64,000 nt of DNA from Halomonas piscis (GTDB lineage Bacteria > Pseudomonadota > Gammaproteobacteria > Pseudomonadales > Halomonadaceae), in NCBI RefSeq assembly GCF_031886125.1, contig NZ_CP119391.1, positions 868,001-932,000 on the forward strand. Reading direction: 5' to 3'. Positions 1 through 9,719 of the stretch are shown here, one piece after another. The translations under genes and the position numbers were made by a program. Below the pieces are notes generated by a model, which saw nothing but the letters and a program-made list of their open reading frames with translations, made no database searches and was not told the origin of the DNA. Numbering within the stretch: position 1 is the first letter of the stretch; the number at the start of each line of letters is the position of its first letter.

Positions 1-612
1 GGAGTCCTCGTCGAGCACCTCGAGGTGCTGCTCGAAATAGGCCACCAGCATCTCGCGGTAGGCCGCTCGGGCCTCGGCCGAGCCCAGCGAGTTGAGCTCG
101 AGGGTGACGTGGTCGGCAAGCCCCAGCTCCTGCCACAGCCGCGCCGACAGCAGGATGACCTCGGCGTCGATGTCCGGGCCCTCGAGGCCGTAGGTTTCCA
201 CGCCGATCTGGTGAAACTGGCGATAGCGGCCCTTTTGCGGACGCTCGTGGCGGAACATCGGCCCTTGATACCACAGCCGCTGGGTCTGGTTGTGCAACAG
301 GCCGTGCTGCATGGCCGCCCGCACGCAGCTGGCGGTGCCCTCCGGGCGCAGGGTGAGGCTGTCGCCGTTGCGGTCGTCGAAGGTGTACATCTCCTTTTCG
401 ACGATATCGGTGACTTCGCCGATGGAGCGGGCGAACAGCGCCGTCTGCTCCAGAATGGGCGTGCGAATTTCGGCAAAGCCGTAGCGGGCCATCAGGTCGC
501 GGATCCGGGCCTCAAAAAACTGCCAGCGCGGGCTGTCTTCGGGCAGCAGGTCGTTCATGCCGCGAATTGCCTGGATCTTTCGCGCGGTGTAGGGGGCTGC
601 GGTCTGGCTCAA
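1..612 (-). CDS. hisS: Histidyl-tRNA synthetase, N-terminal 204 residues (partial)
   Basis: Class II aminoacyl-tRNA synthetase that charges tRNA-His in the cytoplasm. The visible part begins [20 protein letters not shown], and carries the family motif [12 protein letters not shown], the motif-2 region with [13 protein letters not shown], and the [17 protein letters not shown] block. The gene runs off the left edge, so the C-terminal anticodon-binding domain is not seen. The start is a TTG at 612-610, preceded by AAGGAG seven bases upstream; no in-frame ATG lies closer to the family start. It is last in the minus-strand rodZ-ispG-hisS cluster, the order known from Pseudomonas and E. coli. Confidence 0.95.
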   Translation of the reverse strand, partial: MSQTAAPYTARKIQAIRGMNDLLPEDSPRWQFFEARIRDLMARYGFAEIRTPILEQTALFARSIGEVTDIVEKEMYTFDDRNGDSLTLRPEGTASCVRAAMQHGLLHNQTQRLWYQGPMFRHERPQKGRYRQFHQIGVETYGLEGPDIDAEVILLSARLWQELGLADHVTLELNSLGSAEARAAYREMLVAYFEQHLEVLDEDS

Positions 613-639
613 TGGGAACTCCTTGTGTGTCGCAGCAGG

Positions 640-1755
640 CTACACGCTGCGGGCGATGGTATCTTTTTCGCGCTGCTGCTTTTCGCGCACCTTGTCGCGG
701 ATCAGCCGTTCGAGATCGTCGATGAGGTTGTCGTTGCGCAGCTTCTGCGCCGGCTTGCCGTCGAGGTACAGCAGGTTGGCGGGGCTGCCGCCGGTGAGGC
801 CGAGATCGCTTTCCTTGGCTTCGCCCGGGCCGTTGACGATGCAGCCGATGATCGATACGTCCAGCGGCGTCATCACGTCTTCCAGGCGCTCTTCGAGCTG
901 GTTCATGGTATCGATGACGTCAAAGTTCTGCCGCGAGCAGCTGGGGCAGGCGACAAAGTTGATGCCCTTGGTACGCAGCTTGAGGCTCTTGAGCATGTCA
1001 AAGCCGACCTTGACTTCTTCCACCGGGTCGGCGGCGAGCGATACCCGCAGGGTGTCGCCGATGCCTTCCATCAGCAGCATGCCAAGGCCGATGGAAGACT
1101 TGACCGTGCCCGAGCGCAGGCCGCCGGCCTCGGTGATCCCCAGGTGCAGCGGCTGCTCGATGCGGCTGGCCAGGTCGCGGTAGGCGGCCACGGCCATGAA
1201 GACGTCGCTGGCCTTGACGCTGACCTTGAAGTCGGCGAAATCGAGCCGGTCGAGATGGTCGATGTGGCGCAGCGCGGACTCCACCAGCGCCTCCGGCGTG
1301 GGCTCGCCGTACTTGCGCTGCAGGGACTTTTCCAGCGAGCCGGCGTTGACGCCGATGCGCATGGGGATGCCGCGGTCCCGAGCGGCGCTGACCACCGCGC
1401 GCACGCGGTCTTCGCGACCGATGTTGCCGGGGTTGATGCGCAGGCAGTCGACGCCAAGCTCGGCCACGCGCAGGGCGATCTTGTGGTCGAAGTGGATATC
1501 CGCCACCAGCGGTACATTGACCGCCTGGCGGATGCGGCCGAAGGCCTCGGCGGCGTCCATGGTGGGCACCGAGACGCGGACAATATCGGCGCCGGCGGTT
1601 TCCAGCTGGCGCACCTGACGAACGGTGGCGTCAACGTCAAGGGTGTCGGTGTTGGTCATACTCTGTACGGCAATGGGGGCATTGCCGCCGATGGGGACGT
1701 TGCCGACGTGGATCTGGCGCGAGGCGCGGCGTTGAATAGCATTCGGGGCGTGCAT
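640..1755 (-). CDS. ispG: 4-hydroxy-3-methylbut-2-enyl diphosphate synthase (flavodoxin), IspG
   Basis: Penultimate enzyme of the MEP isoprenoid pathway: a [4Fe-4S] enzyme reducing MEcPP to HMBPP. From the ATG at 1755 the protein has 371 residues, the usual bacterial length. A TIM-barrel half begins around [19 protein letters not shown]. The C-terminal cluster domain shows the [10 protein letters not shown] and [10 protein letters not shown] motifs with the three cluster cysteines and glutamate. An upstream GTG at 1767 overlaps the rodZ stop, but the ATG has GGGAGAG upstream and matches the family start. Two other MEP genes, ispD and ispF, lie at 18-19 kb. Confidence 0.96.
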   Translation of the reverse strand: MHAPNAIQRRASRQIHVGNVPIGGNAPIAVQSMTNTDTLDVDATVRQVRQLETAGADIVRVSVPTMDAAEAFGRIRQAVNVPLVADIHFDHKIALRVAELGVDCLRINPGNIGREDRVRAVVSAARDRGIPMRIGVNAGSLEKSLQRKYGEPTPEALVESALRHIDHLDRLDFADFKVSVKASDVFMAVAAYRDLASRIEQPLHLGITEAGGLRSGTVKSSIGLGMLLMEGIGDTLRVSLAADPVEEVKVGFDMLKSLKLRTKGINFVACPSCSRQNFDVIDTMNQLEERLEDVMTPLDVSIIGCIVNGPGEAKESDLGLTGGSPANLLYLDGKPAQKLRNDNLIDDLERLIRDKVREKQQREKDTIARSV

Positions 1756-1763
1756 AGGGCGGA

Positions 1764-2741
1764 TCACTCTCCCAGGGTAAAGCGGGCGACGTTATTGGCG
1801 CCGGCGTGCCGGGCAAGGTCGATGACCTCGCCCCGGTAGCGCAGCTCGACGCCGGTAGCGTTGCCGACGGTTAAACGAAACGGCGGCTGGCCTTCCACGC
1901 TGGCTTCGGTGCCGGGCTCTTGCAGGCCGACAAATACGCGGTTGTCGCCGGCATCGAAAATTTCCGTCCACGATTGCTGATTGAACGTCAGCGCCAGGGT
2001 AGTGGCGTCGGCGTCGGCGTCGCTGTCGGCGCTGGCGTCTGCTGTCTCTTCCTCGTCGGCGCCGGCTACGCCGGTGGCGGCGGCCAGCGCCTCCTCTGAC
2101 GGCGCCGCGGGAGCGGTGTCGACGGGGTCTGTGTCGACAGCCTCCGTTTCGACAGCATCGACTTCGGCGGCGCTACCGGCCTTTGCCGTGCTTTCAGCGG
2201 CGCTTTTGGCAGCGGTGTCAATGTCGTCGGCGGCGTCGCCGGCAGAGGCCGGCGGCATTTCGGCCGCTGCCGAGGTGTCGGGTGCCGTCATGGAGCCTTC
2301 ATCCAGGCTCGGCGGGGCGCTGCCGCCGCGGCTTTGCCACCAGGTCACGGTGACGCCGATCAGCCCGGCGATGACCAAAAGCGTCACCAGTTTGAACAGA
2401 ATGCCGCCCAGCCGCGAGGGCGGGCGGGTCACCGATACCGGCTTGATGTCCCGCGCGGTGGCCGGGGCGCCGTGGCGGGCCTCGTAGGCCTTGAGTACGG
2501 GGTCGTCATCCATGCCCAGGTAGCGGGCGTAGGTGCGCAGGTAGCCGCGGCGATAGGTGGCCACGGGGATTTCAGCGTAATGATCCTGCTCCAGCCCCGA
2601 GACCACGGCCGGGCGCAGGTGCAGGGCGTGCGCGGCGTCCCTGAGGGCAATACCCTGGCGCTCCCGCTCCCTGCGTAACAGTTCGCCGGGGGAAACCCCG
2701 AGCCGGTCATCGGCGTATTCGTCGTGATGTGTGTCGCTCAT
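1764..2741 (-). CDS. rodZ: RodZ-like cytoskeletal/HTH membrane protein
   Basis: 325-residue bitopic protein linking MreB to the elongation machinery. An N-terminal helix-turn-helix of RodZ type (about residues 15-90; [20 protein letters not shown], then the [14 protein letters not shown] block) is followed by one transmembrane helix (about 112-135). Then comes a long low-complexity periplasmic linker very rich in Ala, Asp, Glu and Thr (about 140-245), and a C-terminal DUF4115 domain (about 248-325). The acidic linker is in keeping with a halophile. It overlaps or abuts ispG downstream and follows pilW. The start ATG has GAGGA nine bases upstream. Confidence 0.9.
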   Translation of the reverse strand: MSDTHHDEYADDRLGVSPGELLRRERERQGIALRDAAHALHLRPAVVSGLEQDHYAEIPVATYRRGYLRTYARYLGMDDDPVLKAYEARHGAPATARDIKPVSVTRPPSRLGGILFKLVTLLVIAGLIGVTVTWWQSRGGSAPPSLDEGSMTAPDTSAAAEMPPASAGDAADDIDTAAKSAAESTAKAGSAAEVDAVETEAVDTDPVDTAPAAPSEEALAAATGVAGADEEETADASADSDADADATTLALTFNQQSWTEIFDAGDNRVFVGLQEPGTEASVEGQPPFRLTVGNATGVELRYRGEVIDLARHAGANNVARFTLGE

Positions 2742-2765
2742 GGCTGAGCATCCTCAAAACGGTGA

Positions 2766-3509
2766 TCAGGGCGTTTCGCCCGTGCTTGCAAGCTGGCGCC
2801 GATACTTGCCGGCGAGTTCGCTGTCGCCGCGCTCAAGAGCCAGCTCCGCGGCCATTTCCAGGGCTTCGCGGGTGGGCCGGCCCAGCCGCAAGAACCGCTG
2901 CAGCGGCGCCCAGGCCCGGGCGTGATGGCCCTGTTGGAATTCCAGCCGGGCCAGCTGCCAATAGCTGCGCGCGTAGCGCGGGTCGAGCTGGCCGGCCCGC
3001 TTCAGGTTTTCCCGGGCACGCTGCGGCTGGTCCATGGCGCTATAGCACTGTCCCAGGTTGGTGAAAAGCCGGGCCCGGTGCTCGTACTGGGGGTCCTGGG
3101 CGGCCTTTTCGAGCTGCTGACAGGCGCGCTGATAGTTCCCCTGCTGGTAAAGAAAGGCGGCGTAGTTGTTGCGCGCGCGAGTAAAGTCGGCGTCGGCGGC
3201 GAGCGCTTTCTGGAACTGCTCGGCGGCCAGCTCATCCTCGCCCTGGCGCTGGTAGACAAGCGCCAGGGCCTGCAGCGTTTCGGGATTGCCGGGATCATGC
3301 TCTTCGGCCCGGTCCAGCGCGTTGAGCGCGCGCTTCAGGTTGTTCTGCTCCAGATAGGCAAGCCCCAGCCGGGTGTAGGCGCTGCCGGCATCCGGCGTGT
3401 CCGGGGAGGAAAGCGATGTCGAGGCGCAGCCGGAAAGCCACAGCGTGCCGACAAGAACAAAGGCGGCAGGCGCCTGGGCAATGTGCGGTAACGGGCGGCG
3501 GCAAAGCAT
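2766..3509 (-). CDS. pilW: Type IV pilus biogenesis/stability lipoprotein PilW (PilF)
   Basis: Outer-membrane pilotin needed for PilQ secretin assembly. The protein has a lipoprotein signal peptide with lipobox LSGC (Cys near residue 27) and then about six tetratricopeptide repeats (GLAYLEQNNLKRALNALDRA, ALVYQRQGEDELAAEQFQKA and similar), the all-TPR build of PilW/PilF. The ATG at 3509 is preferred over the ATG at 3521 because GAGGA sits just upstream of it. Its place between rlmN and rodZ is the conserved one. No other pilus gene is in the window. Confidence 0.88.
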   Translation of the reverse strand: MLCRRPLPHIAQAPAAFVLVGTLWLSGCASTSLSSPDTPDAGSAYTRLGLAYLEQNNLKRALNALDRAEEHDPGNPETLQALALVYQRQGEDELAAEQFQKALAADADFTRARNNYAAFLYQQGNYQRACQQLEKAAQDPQYEHRARLFTNLGQCYSAMDQPQRARENLKRAGQLDPRYARSYWQLARLEFQQGHHARAWAPLQRFLRLGRPTREALEMAAELALERGDSELAGKYRRQLASTGETP

Positions 3510-3645
3510 CGTTATCCTCATGGTGGCAGTCCGAACGACGTCGTGAGTCTCGGCAAAAGGCGCGAAGCGACCTCCAGCGCCGCACCAAGGGCGCGTTCAT
3601 CAAAGCGCTGTGCCCGGCACAAGTCAAGGCGGTACGGGGTGACGC

Positions 3646-4830
3646 CTAGTTGGCGTCAAGCTGTACCGACTGAATGTAGCGGGCCTGACGCTTGGTCCGG
3701 TCTTTCACTCGGCCGACCAGCTGGCCGCAGGCGGCATCGATGTCGTCTCCCCGAGCCATGCGGATCGGCGCGGTGTAGCCCAGCTCGTCAAGCCAGCGCT
3801 GAAAGCGCACGCACTGATTGCGCGACGGCGTTTCGTAGCCCGAGTGGGGAAACGGGTTGAACGGAATCAGGTTGATCTTGCACGGCAGCCCTTCCAGCAC
3901 CTGGGCAAGCTCGGTGGCATGCTCCTGCTGATCATTGACCCCCGAGATCAGGGTGTATTCGATGGTCACCTGGCGGTTTTCCGGGCTTTTGTCCAGGTAG
4001 CGCCGGCAGGCGTCCAGCAGCGTGGCGATGTTGTACTTGCGGTTCAGCGGCACCAGCTCGTTGCGCAGCTCGTCGTTGGCCGCGTGCAGCGAAATGGCCA
4101 GGCTTACGTCGATGTCGTCGCTGAGCCTGTCGATCTTGGGCACCACGCCCGAAGTGGAAAGCGTCACCCGGCGCTTGGACAGGCCGTAGCCGTCGTCCTC
4201 GAGCATCAGCTGCATGGCCGGCACGACATTGTCGTAGTTCAGAAGCGGCTCGCCCATCCCCATCATGACCACGTTGGTCACCGGACGTTGGCGGCTGTCG
4301 TTGCGCGGCACGTCGCTGCGCGAGGCGACCCACACCTGGCCGATGATTTCCGCGGCGGTGAGGTTGCGCTGAAAGCCCTGCTTGCCCGTGGAGCAGAAGC
4401 TGCAGTCAAGCGAGCAGCCCACCTGGGACGATACGCAAAGCGTGCGCCGCTTGCCGTTGTCCGCGGGGATCAGCACGGTTTCCACGTAGCTGCCGTCCTC
4501 GACCTCCAGCACCCACTTGCGCGTACCGTCCCTGGAGGCGCCTTCGTAGACCACCGAGGGGCCGCGCACCTCGGCCAGGCGCGCAAGCTTTTCGCGCAGC
4601 GCCTTGGACAGGTTGGTCATGGCGGCAAAGTCGTCGCAGCCTTCGTGGTGCATCCACTTCATCAGCTGGGCGGCGCGGAACTTCTTTTCGCCGATGGAGA
4701 GAAAAAACGCCTCCAGCTGCGTCCGGGACATGCCCAGCAGATTGACGCGCTCGGGGGCCTGCCCCGGGTTGACGGACGTCGCGCCTGGGGTAGTGGTAAC
4801 AGATGCGTCTTGGGAAGCGGCAGTGGTCAT
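3646..4830 (-). CDS. rlmN: Dual-specificity 23S rRNA (A2503)/tRNA (A37) C2-methyltransferase RlmN
   Basis: Radical-SAM enzyme that methylates A2503 of 23S rRNA and A37 of some tRNAs. The protein has the cluster motif CSLDCSFC (CxxxCxxC), the [11 protein letters not shown] block and the terminal catalytic-Cys region (DIDAACGQL). From ATG 4830 it is 394 residues. A longer frame to 4887 exists, but its first 19 residues do not look like the family, and the ribosome-binding site is weak for either start. It lies between ndk and pilW as in related gammaproteobacteria. Confidence 0.95.
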   Translation of the reverse strand: MTTAASQDASVTTTPGATSVNPGQAPERVNLLGMSRTQLEAFFLSIGEKKFRAAQLMKWMHHEGCDDFAAMTNLSKALREKLARLAEVRGPSVVYEGASRDGTRKWVLEVEDGSYVETVLIPADNGKRRTLCVSSQVGCSLDCSFCSTGKQGFQRNLTAAEIIGQVWVASRSDVPRNDSRQRPVTNVVMMGMGEPLLNYDNVVPAMQLMLEDDGYGLSKRRVTLSTSGVVPKIDRLSDDIDVSLAISLHAANDELRNELVPLNRKYNIATLLDACRRYLDKSPENRQVTIEYTLISGVNDQQEHATELAQVLEGLPCKINLIPFNPFPHSGYETPSRNQCVRFQRWLDELGYTAPIRMARGDDIDAACGQLVGRVKDRTKRQARYIQSVQLDAN

Positions 4831-4911
4831 GGCAGTCAGCGTCAAAAGAAAAGGCGGGAGCCGGGCTCCCGCAAAAATGGCCGGCAACGTGCAAGCTGCC
4901 CTGCAGCGCGC

Positions 4912-5337
4912 TTAGCGCGGGCAGATTTCGTCGTTGTCGAAGAAGTAGGCAATTTCACGCTCGGCGCTTTCCACGGAGTCGGAGCCGTGAACGGCGTTGG
5001 CGTCGATGGTCTCGGCAAAGTCGGCGCGGATGGTGCCGGCTTCGGCTTCCTTGGGGTTGGTCGCCCCCATCAGGTCGCGGTTCTTGGCGATGGCGTCTTC
5101 GCCTTCCAGCACCTGTACCACTATCGGGCCCGAGGTCATGAAGCCGACCAGGTCGTTGAAGAAGGGGCGCTCCTTGTGTTCGGCGTAGAAGCCGCCGGCG
5201 TTTTCTTCGGACAGCCGGATCATCTTGGCCGCGACGACCTTGAGGCCGGCTTTTTCAAAACGGGCGATAATCTCGCCGATGGCATTTTTGGCGACAGCGT
5301 CGGGCTTGATGATGGACAGCGTGCGTTCGTTCGCCAT
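4912..5337 (-). CDS. ndk: Nucleoside diphosphate kinase
   Basis: 141-residue enzyme that balances NTP pools by ping-pong phosphotransfer through a histidine. It starts [19 protein letters not shown] and carries the active-site signature [16 protein letters not shown] with the phospho-acceptor His. Length and sequence are typical of the family. The start ATG is preceded by GAGAGATG. It normally follows the isc cluster, and here it directly follows the shortened iscRSA locus. Confidence 0.97.
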   Translation of the reverse strand: MANERTLSIIKPDAVAKNAIGEIIARFEKAGLKVVAAKMIRLSEENAGGFYAEHKERPFFNDLVGFMTSGPIVVQVLEGEDAIAKNRDLMGATNPKEAEAGTIRADFAETIDANAVHGSDSVESAEREIAYFFDNDEICPR

Positions 5338-5581
5338 GTAACATCTCTCCTGATTCGGACGTAGTAAAAGTAGGGCTTAATGGGTTGCGTCTATCGCAAG
5401 TCAGCTTGACGGATCGGGACGCCTGGGCGTCAGGCTCCAGCGTCAAGCGCCGCTTTCTTTCAGCCTTGCAGACGGCAGCGGCAAGGTCCCGCCGCCGGCG
5501 CGGCGAGGCCGGGTCGGCGGCGGAGTGGCGCGATTATAGCGCTTCATCAAGGCCGTGAATACTGCCCGTGCCGGCGGGCGG

Positions 5582-5908
5582 CTAGACGGTAAAGCTTTCG
5601 CCGCAGCCGCACTCGTCGGTGACGTTGGGGTTGTTGAAGCGAAAGTAGCGGTTGAGCCCTTCGTTGACGTAGTCGACTTCGCTGCCGTCGAGCATGTTCA
5701 GCGCGTCCGGGGCGACAAACACCTGAGCGCCGTGGTCCTCGAAGCGGGCATCGTCCGGGGCGGCCTCGTCGGCAAAGTCGAGCACGTAGCTGTAGCCGGA
5801 GCAGCCGGAAGGCTTGACCGATACGCGCAGGCCAAGGCCTTCGCCGCGCTCGGCGAGGACATGCTGAATCTGCTCGGCAGCAGCGGGCGTAATGTTGAGC
5901 GTGGCCAT
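5582..5908 (-). CDS. iscA: A-type iron-sulfur carrier protein (IscA-like)
   Basis: 108-residue HesB/IscA-family Fe-S or iron carrier. The three ligand cysteines are present: one in SGCSGYSYVLDF and two in the C-terminal DECGCGESFTV. This resembles IscA more than ErpA. The ATG at 5908 has a strong AGGAGGT site. The frame stays open upstream to about 6031 through a 15-nt tandem repeat, so an N-terminally extended form is possible but less likely. It is the only scaffold or carrier gene left next to iscS; iscU, hscB, hscA, fdx and iscX are not present here. Confidence 0.9.
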   Translation of the reverse strand: MATLNITPAAAEQIQHVLAERGEGLGLRVSVKPSGCSGYSYVLDFADEAAPDDARFEDHGAQVFVAPDALNMLDGSEVDYVNEGLNRYFRFNNPNVTDECGCGESFTV

Positions 5909-5935
5909 GGTGACCTCCTGTTGAAGCCGTCGTTC

Positions 5936-5995
5936 GTTGTTTCTACTGGTGTCGTTTCTACTGGCGTCGTTGCTACTAGCGTCGTTACCACTAGT
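5936..5995. repeat. Four imperfect 15-nt tandem repeats between iscS and iscA
   Basis: Four consecutive 15-base units with consensus GTCGTTNCTACTGGC (+ strand) at 5936, 5951, 5966 and 5981. The first unit is the most diverged. They lie where iscU stands in the usual iscRSUA order. The period is a multiple of three and in frame with iscA; if translated they would read (A/T)S(R/S/G)N(D/N) four times. The strong ribosome-binding site of iscA lies downstream of them, so they are probably leader sequence. Confidence 0.85.
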
Positions 5996-6040
5996 ATTGT
6001 AACTCTTGGCTGTGGCGCGGGTTAGCCGCACGGCGGAGGG

Positions 6041-7204
6041 CTATCCCCGCAGGCCGGTGACGGCGTGCTGCAGCACGCCCACGGCGTGATCGACGTCGGC
6101 CGCAGTGGTAAAGCGACCGAAGCTGAATCGCAGCGAGGAAAGCGCCAGCCGGCGCGGCACGCCGACGCCCAGCAGCACGTAGGACGGCTCGACGCTTGCC
6201 GAGTTGCACGCCGAGCCGGTGGATACCGCCACGTCGCGCAGCGCCATCAGCAGCGACTCGCCGTCCACGCCGCCAAACGCGACGTTGATGATGTTGGGCA
6301 GGCTTGCCTCGCTTGCCGCATTGCGGTGAACGTCATCCAGTTGGGCAAGCCCGTCGAGAAAACGTTCGCCAAGCGCTGCGATATGCGCCTGGTCGGCCTC
6401 GCCCTGCTGCACCATCAGAGCAAAGGCTTCGCCCATGCCGGCAATCTGGTGCGTGGGCAGCGTGCCCGAGCGCATGCCGCGCTCGTGGCCGCCGCCGTGA
6501 ATCAGCGCCTCCACGCGGATGTCCGGGTGGCGCTTGACGTAGAGCGCGCCCACGCCCTTGGGGCCGTAGGCCTTGTGCCCCGAAAGCGACATCAGGTCGA
6601 TATCCTGGGCGCCGACGTCCAGCGGCACGCGGCCGATGGCCTGGGCGGCGTCGGTATGGAGGGCGGCGCCAAACTCGTGGGCCACATCCGCAAGTGCGGC
6701 GATATCGTTGACGCTGCCCAGCTCGTTGTTGACCGTCATCAGGGAGACCAGCGCGGTGTCGTCGCGCATGGCGTCGCGCAGCTGCTCCGGGGTAACGCGG
6801 CCGTCGCCGCCGGGGGTGATCCAGGTCACCTCGAAGCCTTCGGCCTCCAGGGCATGCGCGGTATCCACCACGGCCTTGTGTTCGATGGTGGACGTCACCA
6901 GATGCATGCCGCGCTCGCGGTTGGCGCGCATGAACCCCGTCAGCGCCAGATTGTCGGCCTCGGTGGCGCCGCTGGTCCAGACGATTTCGCGCGGGTCGGC
7001 GCCGATGGCGTCGGCTACCTGGCGGCGCGCCTGCTCGACTACCTGTTCGGCCTGCCAGCCGAGCATATGGCTGCGCGAAGCGGGGTTGGCGTAGAGCTGG
7101 TCAACCGTCAGATAGCGCTGCATCACGGCGGCCACGCGGTCGTCGACCGGCGTGGTGGCAGCGTAGTCGAGATAAACGGGCAGCGTGGGTGTGGTCTGTG
7201 GCAT
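6041..7204 (-). CDS. iscS: Cysteine desulfurase IscS, lacking the C-terminal tail
   Basis: PLP-dependent enzyme that takes sulfur from cysteine as a persulfide for Fe-S assembly and tRNA thiolation. The PLP lysine is in SLSGHKAYGPKG (Lys211), and the persulfide cysteine is in STGSACNSASVEPSY (Cys333). At 387 residues it ends GVLQHAVTGLRG, about 22 residues short of E. coli IscS (404). The missing part is the tail (LSPLW... in E. coli) that contributes to IscU binding. It is transcribed from iscR (33-nt gap) and followed by a repeat and iscA, with no iscU. Confidence 0.93.
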   Translation of the reverse strand: MPQTTPTLPVYLDYAATTPVDDRVAAVMQRYLTVDQLYANPASRSHMLGWQAEQVVEQARRQVADAIGADPREIVWTSGATEADNLALTGFMRANRERGMHLVTSTIEHKAVVDTAHALEAEGFEVTWITPGGDGRVTPEQLRDAMRDDTALVSLMTVNNELGSVNDIAALADVAHEFGAALHTDAAQAIGRVPLDVGAQDIDLMSLSGHKAYGPKGVGALYVKRHPDIRVEALIHGGGHERGMRSGTLPTHQIAGMGEAFALMVQQGEADQAHIAALGERFLDGLAQLDDVHRNAASEASLPNIINVAFGGVDGESLLMALRDVAVSTGSACNSASVEPSYVLLGVGVPRRLALSSLRFSFGRFTTAADVDHAVGVLQHAVTGLRG

Positions 7205-7243
7205 CTTGTTTCACATCGGTCAGTGGGCGCGGGCAGAACGGCG

Positions 7244-7711
7244 CTAGGGGGCTGACGCGGGGATGGCGTCGTCCAGGCGCGCCTGCTGGCGCCGGGCAAT
7301 ATGCTGGATATCGGGGCGCGTGGAAAGCTGTTCAAGCGTTATCCCGTCGAGAAACTCGCGGATCTGCCCGGATAGCTCGCACCACAGGTGATGAGTCAGG
7401 CAGGTATCGCCCTGCTGGCAGTCGGAAAGCCCCTGGCAGCGGGTAGCGTCCACGCTTTCGTCGACGGCGTCCACGATGCTGGAAAGGCAAATGGCGCGGG
7501 GCTCCCGGGCCAGCCGATAGCCGCCGCCGGGACCGCGCACGCTAGTGACCAGCCCGGCCCTGCGCAGCCGGGCAAACAGCTGCTCCAGGTAGGCAAGCGA
7601 GATGTCCTGGCGCCTCGCTATGTCGCCAAGGCTGATCGGCGCGGTCTCGACGTTGAGCGCCAGATCCAGCATGGCGGTAACGGCGTAGCGCCCTTTGGTG
7701 GTTAAACGCAT
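7244..7711 (-). CDS. iscR: Rrf2-family Fe-S cluster regulator IscR
   Basis: 155-residue winged-helix repressor of isc genes that senses a [2Fe-2S] cluster. It starts [19 protein letters not shown], typical of IscR. The cluster ligands are present with exact spacing: Cys-x5-Cys-x5-Cys-x2-His within [17 protein letters not shown]. The frame continues upstream to 7975, but the family start is the ATG at 7711. It heads the iscR-iscS-iscA group and very likely autoregulates it; I did not identify its operator with confidence. Confidence 0.94.
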   Translation of the reverse strand: MRLTTKGRYAVTAMLDLALNVETAPISLGDIARRQDISLAYLEQLFARLRRAGLVTSVRGPGGGYRLAREPRAICLSSIVDAVDESVDATRCQGLSDCQQGDTCLTHHLWCELSGQIREFLDGITLEQLSTRPDIQHIARRQQARLDDAIPASAP

Positions 7712-7803
7712 AGGCTGATCGAACGCATGGCGAACCCCGGCTGCTCCACTGAGCGCGCTGATGGCAAAATCGAATCCATTATGGGAAAGCCCGAGCGCAG
7801 CGG

Positions 7804-8661
7804 TCAACCTTGGTCCGAGGCGTCGTCGGATGTGCGAGTCCGACTGCGGTGGTTGGCCGTGTGTTCGGCGCATTCGCTGGCGGCTTCGCCGAGCACGTCG
7901 GCAAAGTCCTCGCTGCGCAGCTCGGGAAGCTCGCCCTTGCGGTAGCTGGTATCCAGCCGGGTCAGGGTCGAGCACATTTGCTCGATGCGCTCATCCACCG
8001 CGTGCATGTGGTCGAGCATGGCCTGCATCGAGCGGGCCACCGGGTCGGGCATGTCCTGGCTGACGCCGTAGGCATCAAAGCCGAATTTCTGGCGCATGGC
8101 CTCCCGCCGGTCGGGATCGACGTCCATGGACTGCTCGCTATCGGGCTCGGCGCGCTTGACGATCTTGCCGGGGATCCCCACCACCGTCGCGCCTTCGGGA
8201 ACGTCCTTGGTAACCACGGCGTTGGAGCCGACCTTGACGCCGGCATCCAGCGTAAGCGGGCCGAGTATCTTGGCTCCGGCGCCGACGATCACGCCGTCGC
8301 CCAGGGTCGGGTGGCGCTTGCCCTTGTGCCAGCTGGTGCCCCCGAGCGTCACGCCGTGGTAAAGGGTGACGTCGTCGCCGATCAGCGCGGTTTCGCCGAT
8401 GACCACGCCCATGCCGTGGTCGATGAAAAAGCGCCGGCCGATGGTGGCGCCGGGGTGAATTTCGATGCCGGTGAGAAAACGGGCAAAGGTCGAAAGCGTC
8501 CGCGCCAGCCACTTGGCGCCCTTGTTCCACAGCCAGTGGTGGAAGCGGTGCAGCAGCAGAGCGTGCAGACCGGGGTAGTTGGTCAGCACCTCGAAAAAGT
8601 TGCGTGCGGCCGGATCGCGGGCAAACACGCTGTTGATATCTTCGCGCAGGCGTTTAAACAT
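7804..8661 (-). CDS. cysE: Serine O-acetyltransferase
   Basis: Makes O-acetylserine, the acceptor for sulfide in cysteine synthesis. The left-handed beta-helix hexapeptide domain is clear ([27 protein letters not shown], then HGVTLGG and [23 protein letters not shown]), with the catalytic His in DHGMG. The short N-terminal domain starts [20 protein letters not shown]. The C-terminal 70 or so residues are an extra, charged tail (to 285 residues). Its place next to iscR suggests coupling of cysteine supply to Fe-S assembly. Confidence 0.94.
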   Translation of the reverse strand: MFKRLREDINSVFARDPAARNFFEVLTNYPGLHALLLHRFHHWLWNKGAKWLARTLSTFARFLTGIEIHPGATIGRRFFIDHGMGVVIGETALIGDDVTLYHGVTLGGTSWHKGKRHPTLGDGVIVGAGAKILGPLTLDAGVKVGSNAVVTKDVPEGATVVGIPGKIVKRAEPDSEQSMDVDPDRREAMRQKFGFDAYGVSQDMPDPVARSMQAMLDHMHAVDERIEQMCSTLTRLDTSYRKGELPELRSEDFADVLGEAASECAEHTANHRSRTRTSDDASDQG

Positions 8662-8736
8662 GCGACCTTTCCTTCAGTGGGTGGGCGTCCGGCAGCAGGG
8701 CCAGAAATCATAGACTGGCGGCGCCGAGCGCCGGAT

Positions 8737-9522
8737 TCAAGGGCGTGGCGGCGGGCCGGCCTTGTCGGTGACCGCCTTGTTCGTTGCCGTCAGGATGCCC
8801 CGCAGAATGTTGAGTTCGATTCGGCGCGGACGGGCGCGCAGGTAAAGCCGGCGCAGACGCGCCATGAGCTGGCGCGGCTTTTGCGGGTCGTGAAAGCCGA
8901 TGGTTGTCAGCGTCTGCTCGAGGTGCGCAAAGTAGCGCTCCAGGTCCGCGTGGGAGGCGCGCTGCTCTTCGGATGCAGGGGGCTTTTCTGCCTTTTGGTG
9001 GTCGCTGCCCGCCTTTGACGCCTGCTGCTCAAGCCAGGCCATGCGGCATTCGTAGGCGACCACCTGCACCGCCGCGGCCAGGTTCAGCGAGCTGAAGTCG
9101 GCGTTGGTGGGAATATGCACGTGGGCGTGGCAGCGGTGCAGCTCGTCGTTGGTCAGGCCGCTGTCTTCGCGGCCGAATACCAGGGCGATGCGCGCCCCCT
9201 CCTGACGGCACTCGTCGGGCAGGCGCGCGGCGAGTTCTCGGGGGGAAAGCATGGGCCAGGGCAGGGTGCGCGAGCGGGCGCTGGCGCCGACTACCAGCGT
9301 GCAGTCGGCGACGGCCTCGTCAAGGGTCTGGCTCACCCGGGCCTGGTGGAGCAGGTGATCGGCTCCCGACGCCCGGGAAATGCTCTCCTGGTCGATGACC
9401 TCGCCGCGCGGGGCGACCAGCGCCAGGTCATCGAGCCCCATGTTGTGCATGGCGCGGGCGACACCGCCGATATTGCCGGAGTGGCTGGTGCCGATAAGAA
9501 CGGTGCGAAGGCGCTCGAGCAT
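8737..9522 (-). CDS. trmJ: tRNA (cytidine/uridine-32-2'-O)-methyltransferase TrmJ
   Basis: SPOUT-family methyltransferase that 2'-O-methylates position 32 of several tRNAs. The N-terminal trefoil-knot domain shows IGTSHSGNIGGVARAM, VVGASARSRTLPWPM, LVFGREDSGLTNDEL and SSLNLAAAVQ, the standard motif series. A C-terminal extension of about 90 residues follows. ATG 9522 (MLERLRTVLIG) matches the family start; a TTG four codons upstream also exists. It is divergent from suhB, as in E. coli and Pseudomonas. Confidence 0.93.
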   Translation of the reverse strand: MLERLRTVLIGTSHSGNIGGVARAMHNMGLDDLALVAPRGEVIDQESISRASGADHLLHQARVSQTLDEAVADCTLVVGASARSRTLPWPMLSPRELAARLPDECRQEGARIALVFGREDSGLTNDELHRCHAHVHIPTNADFSSLNLAAAVQVVAYECRMAWLEQQASKAGSDHQKAEKPPASEEQRASHADLERYFAHLEQTLTTIGFHDPQKPRQLMARLRRLYLRARPRRIELNILRGILTATNKAVTDKAGPPPRP

Positions 9523-9719
9523 GGCGTGACTCAACGGTGGGAGTGAATGGCGGAAGGGCGCAAGTTTAGCACGACTGCATGGCGCCCGGGCACGGGCTCT
9601 GCTAGAATCGCCGCCCCGCGCTTTTGCGCCGTATGGCTATCTGCTAGTGCTTGATCAGGTACTGCCTGCACCGTTCTTTAACAGCCCTGTCTTCCCCTTA
9701 TCGTCACAAGGTTCGACCC

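Noticed and set aside
25..1839. 604-residue plus-strand frame across hisS and ispG
   Set aside because: Antisense of two well-supported genes, with His/Gln/Val-rich shadow composition and no recognisable motif.
5936..5995. Possible CRISPR array from short repeats in the iscS-iscA gap
   Set aside because: Units are directly adjacent, 15 nt, imperfect and without spacers; no cas genes nearby.
5909..6031. N-terminal extension of IscA through the repeat region
   Set aside because: The frame is open, but its GTG start lacks a ribosome-binding site while AGGAGGT stands before ATG 5908, the family start. Kept only as an alternative in the findings.
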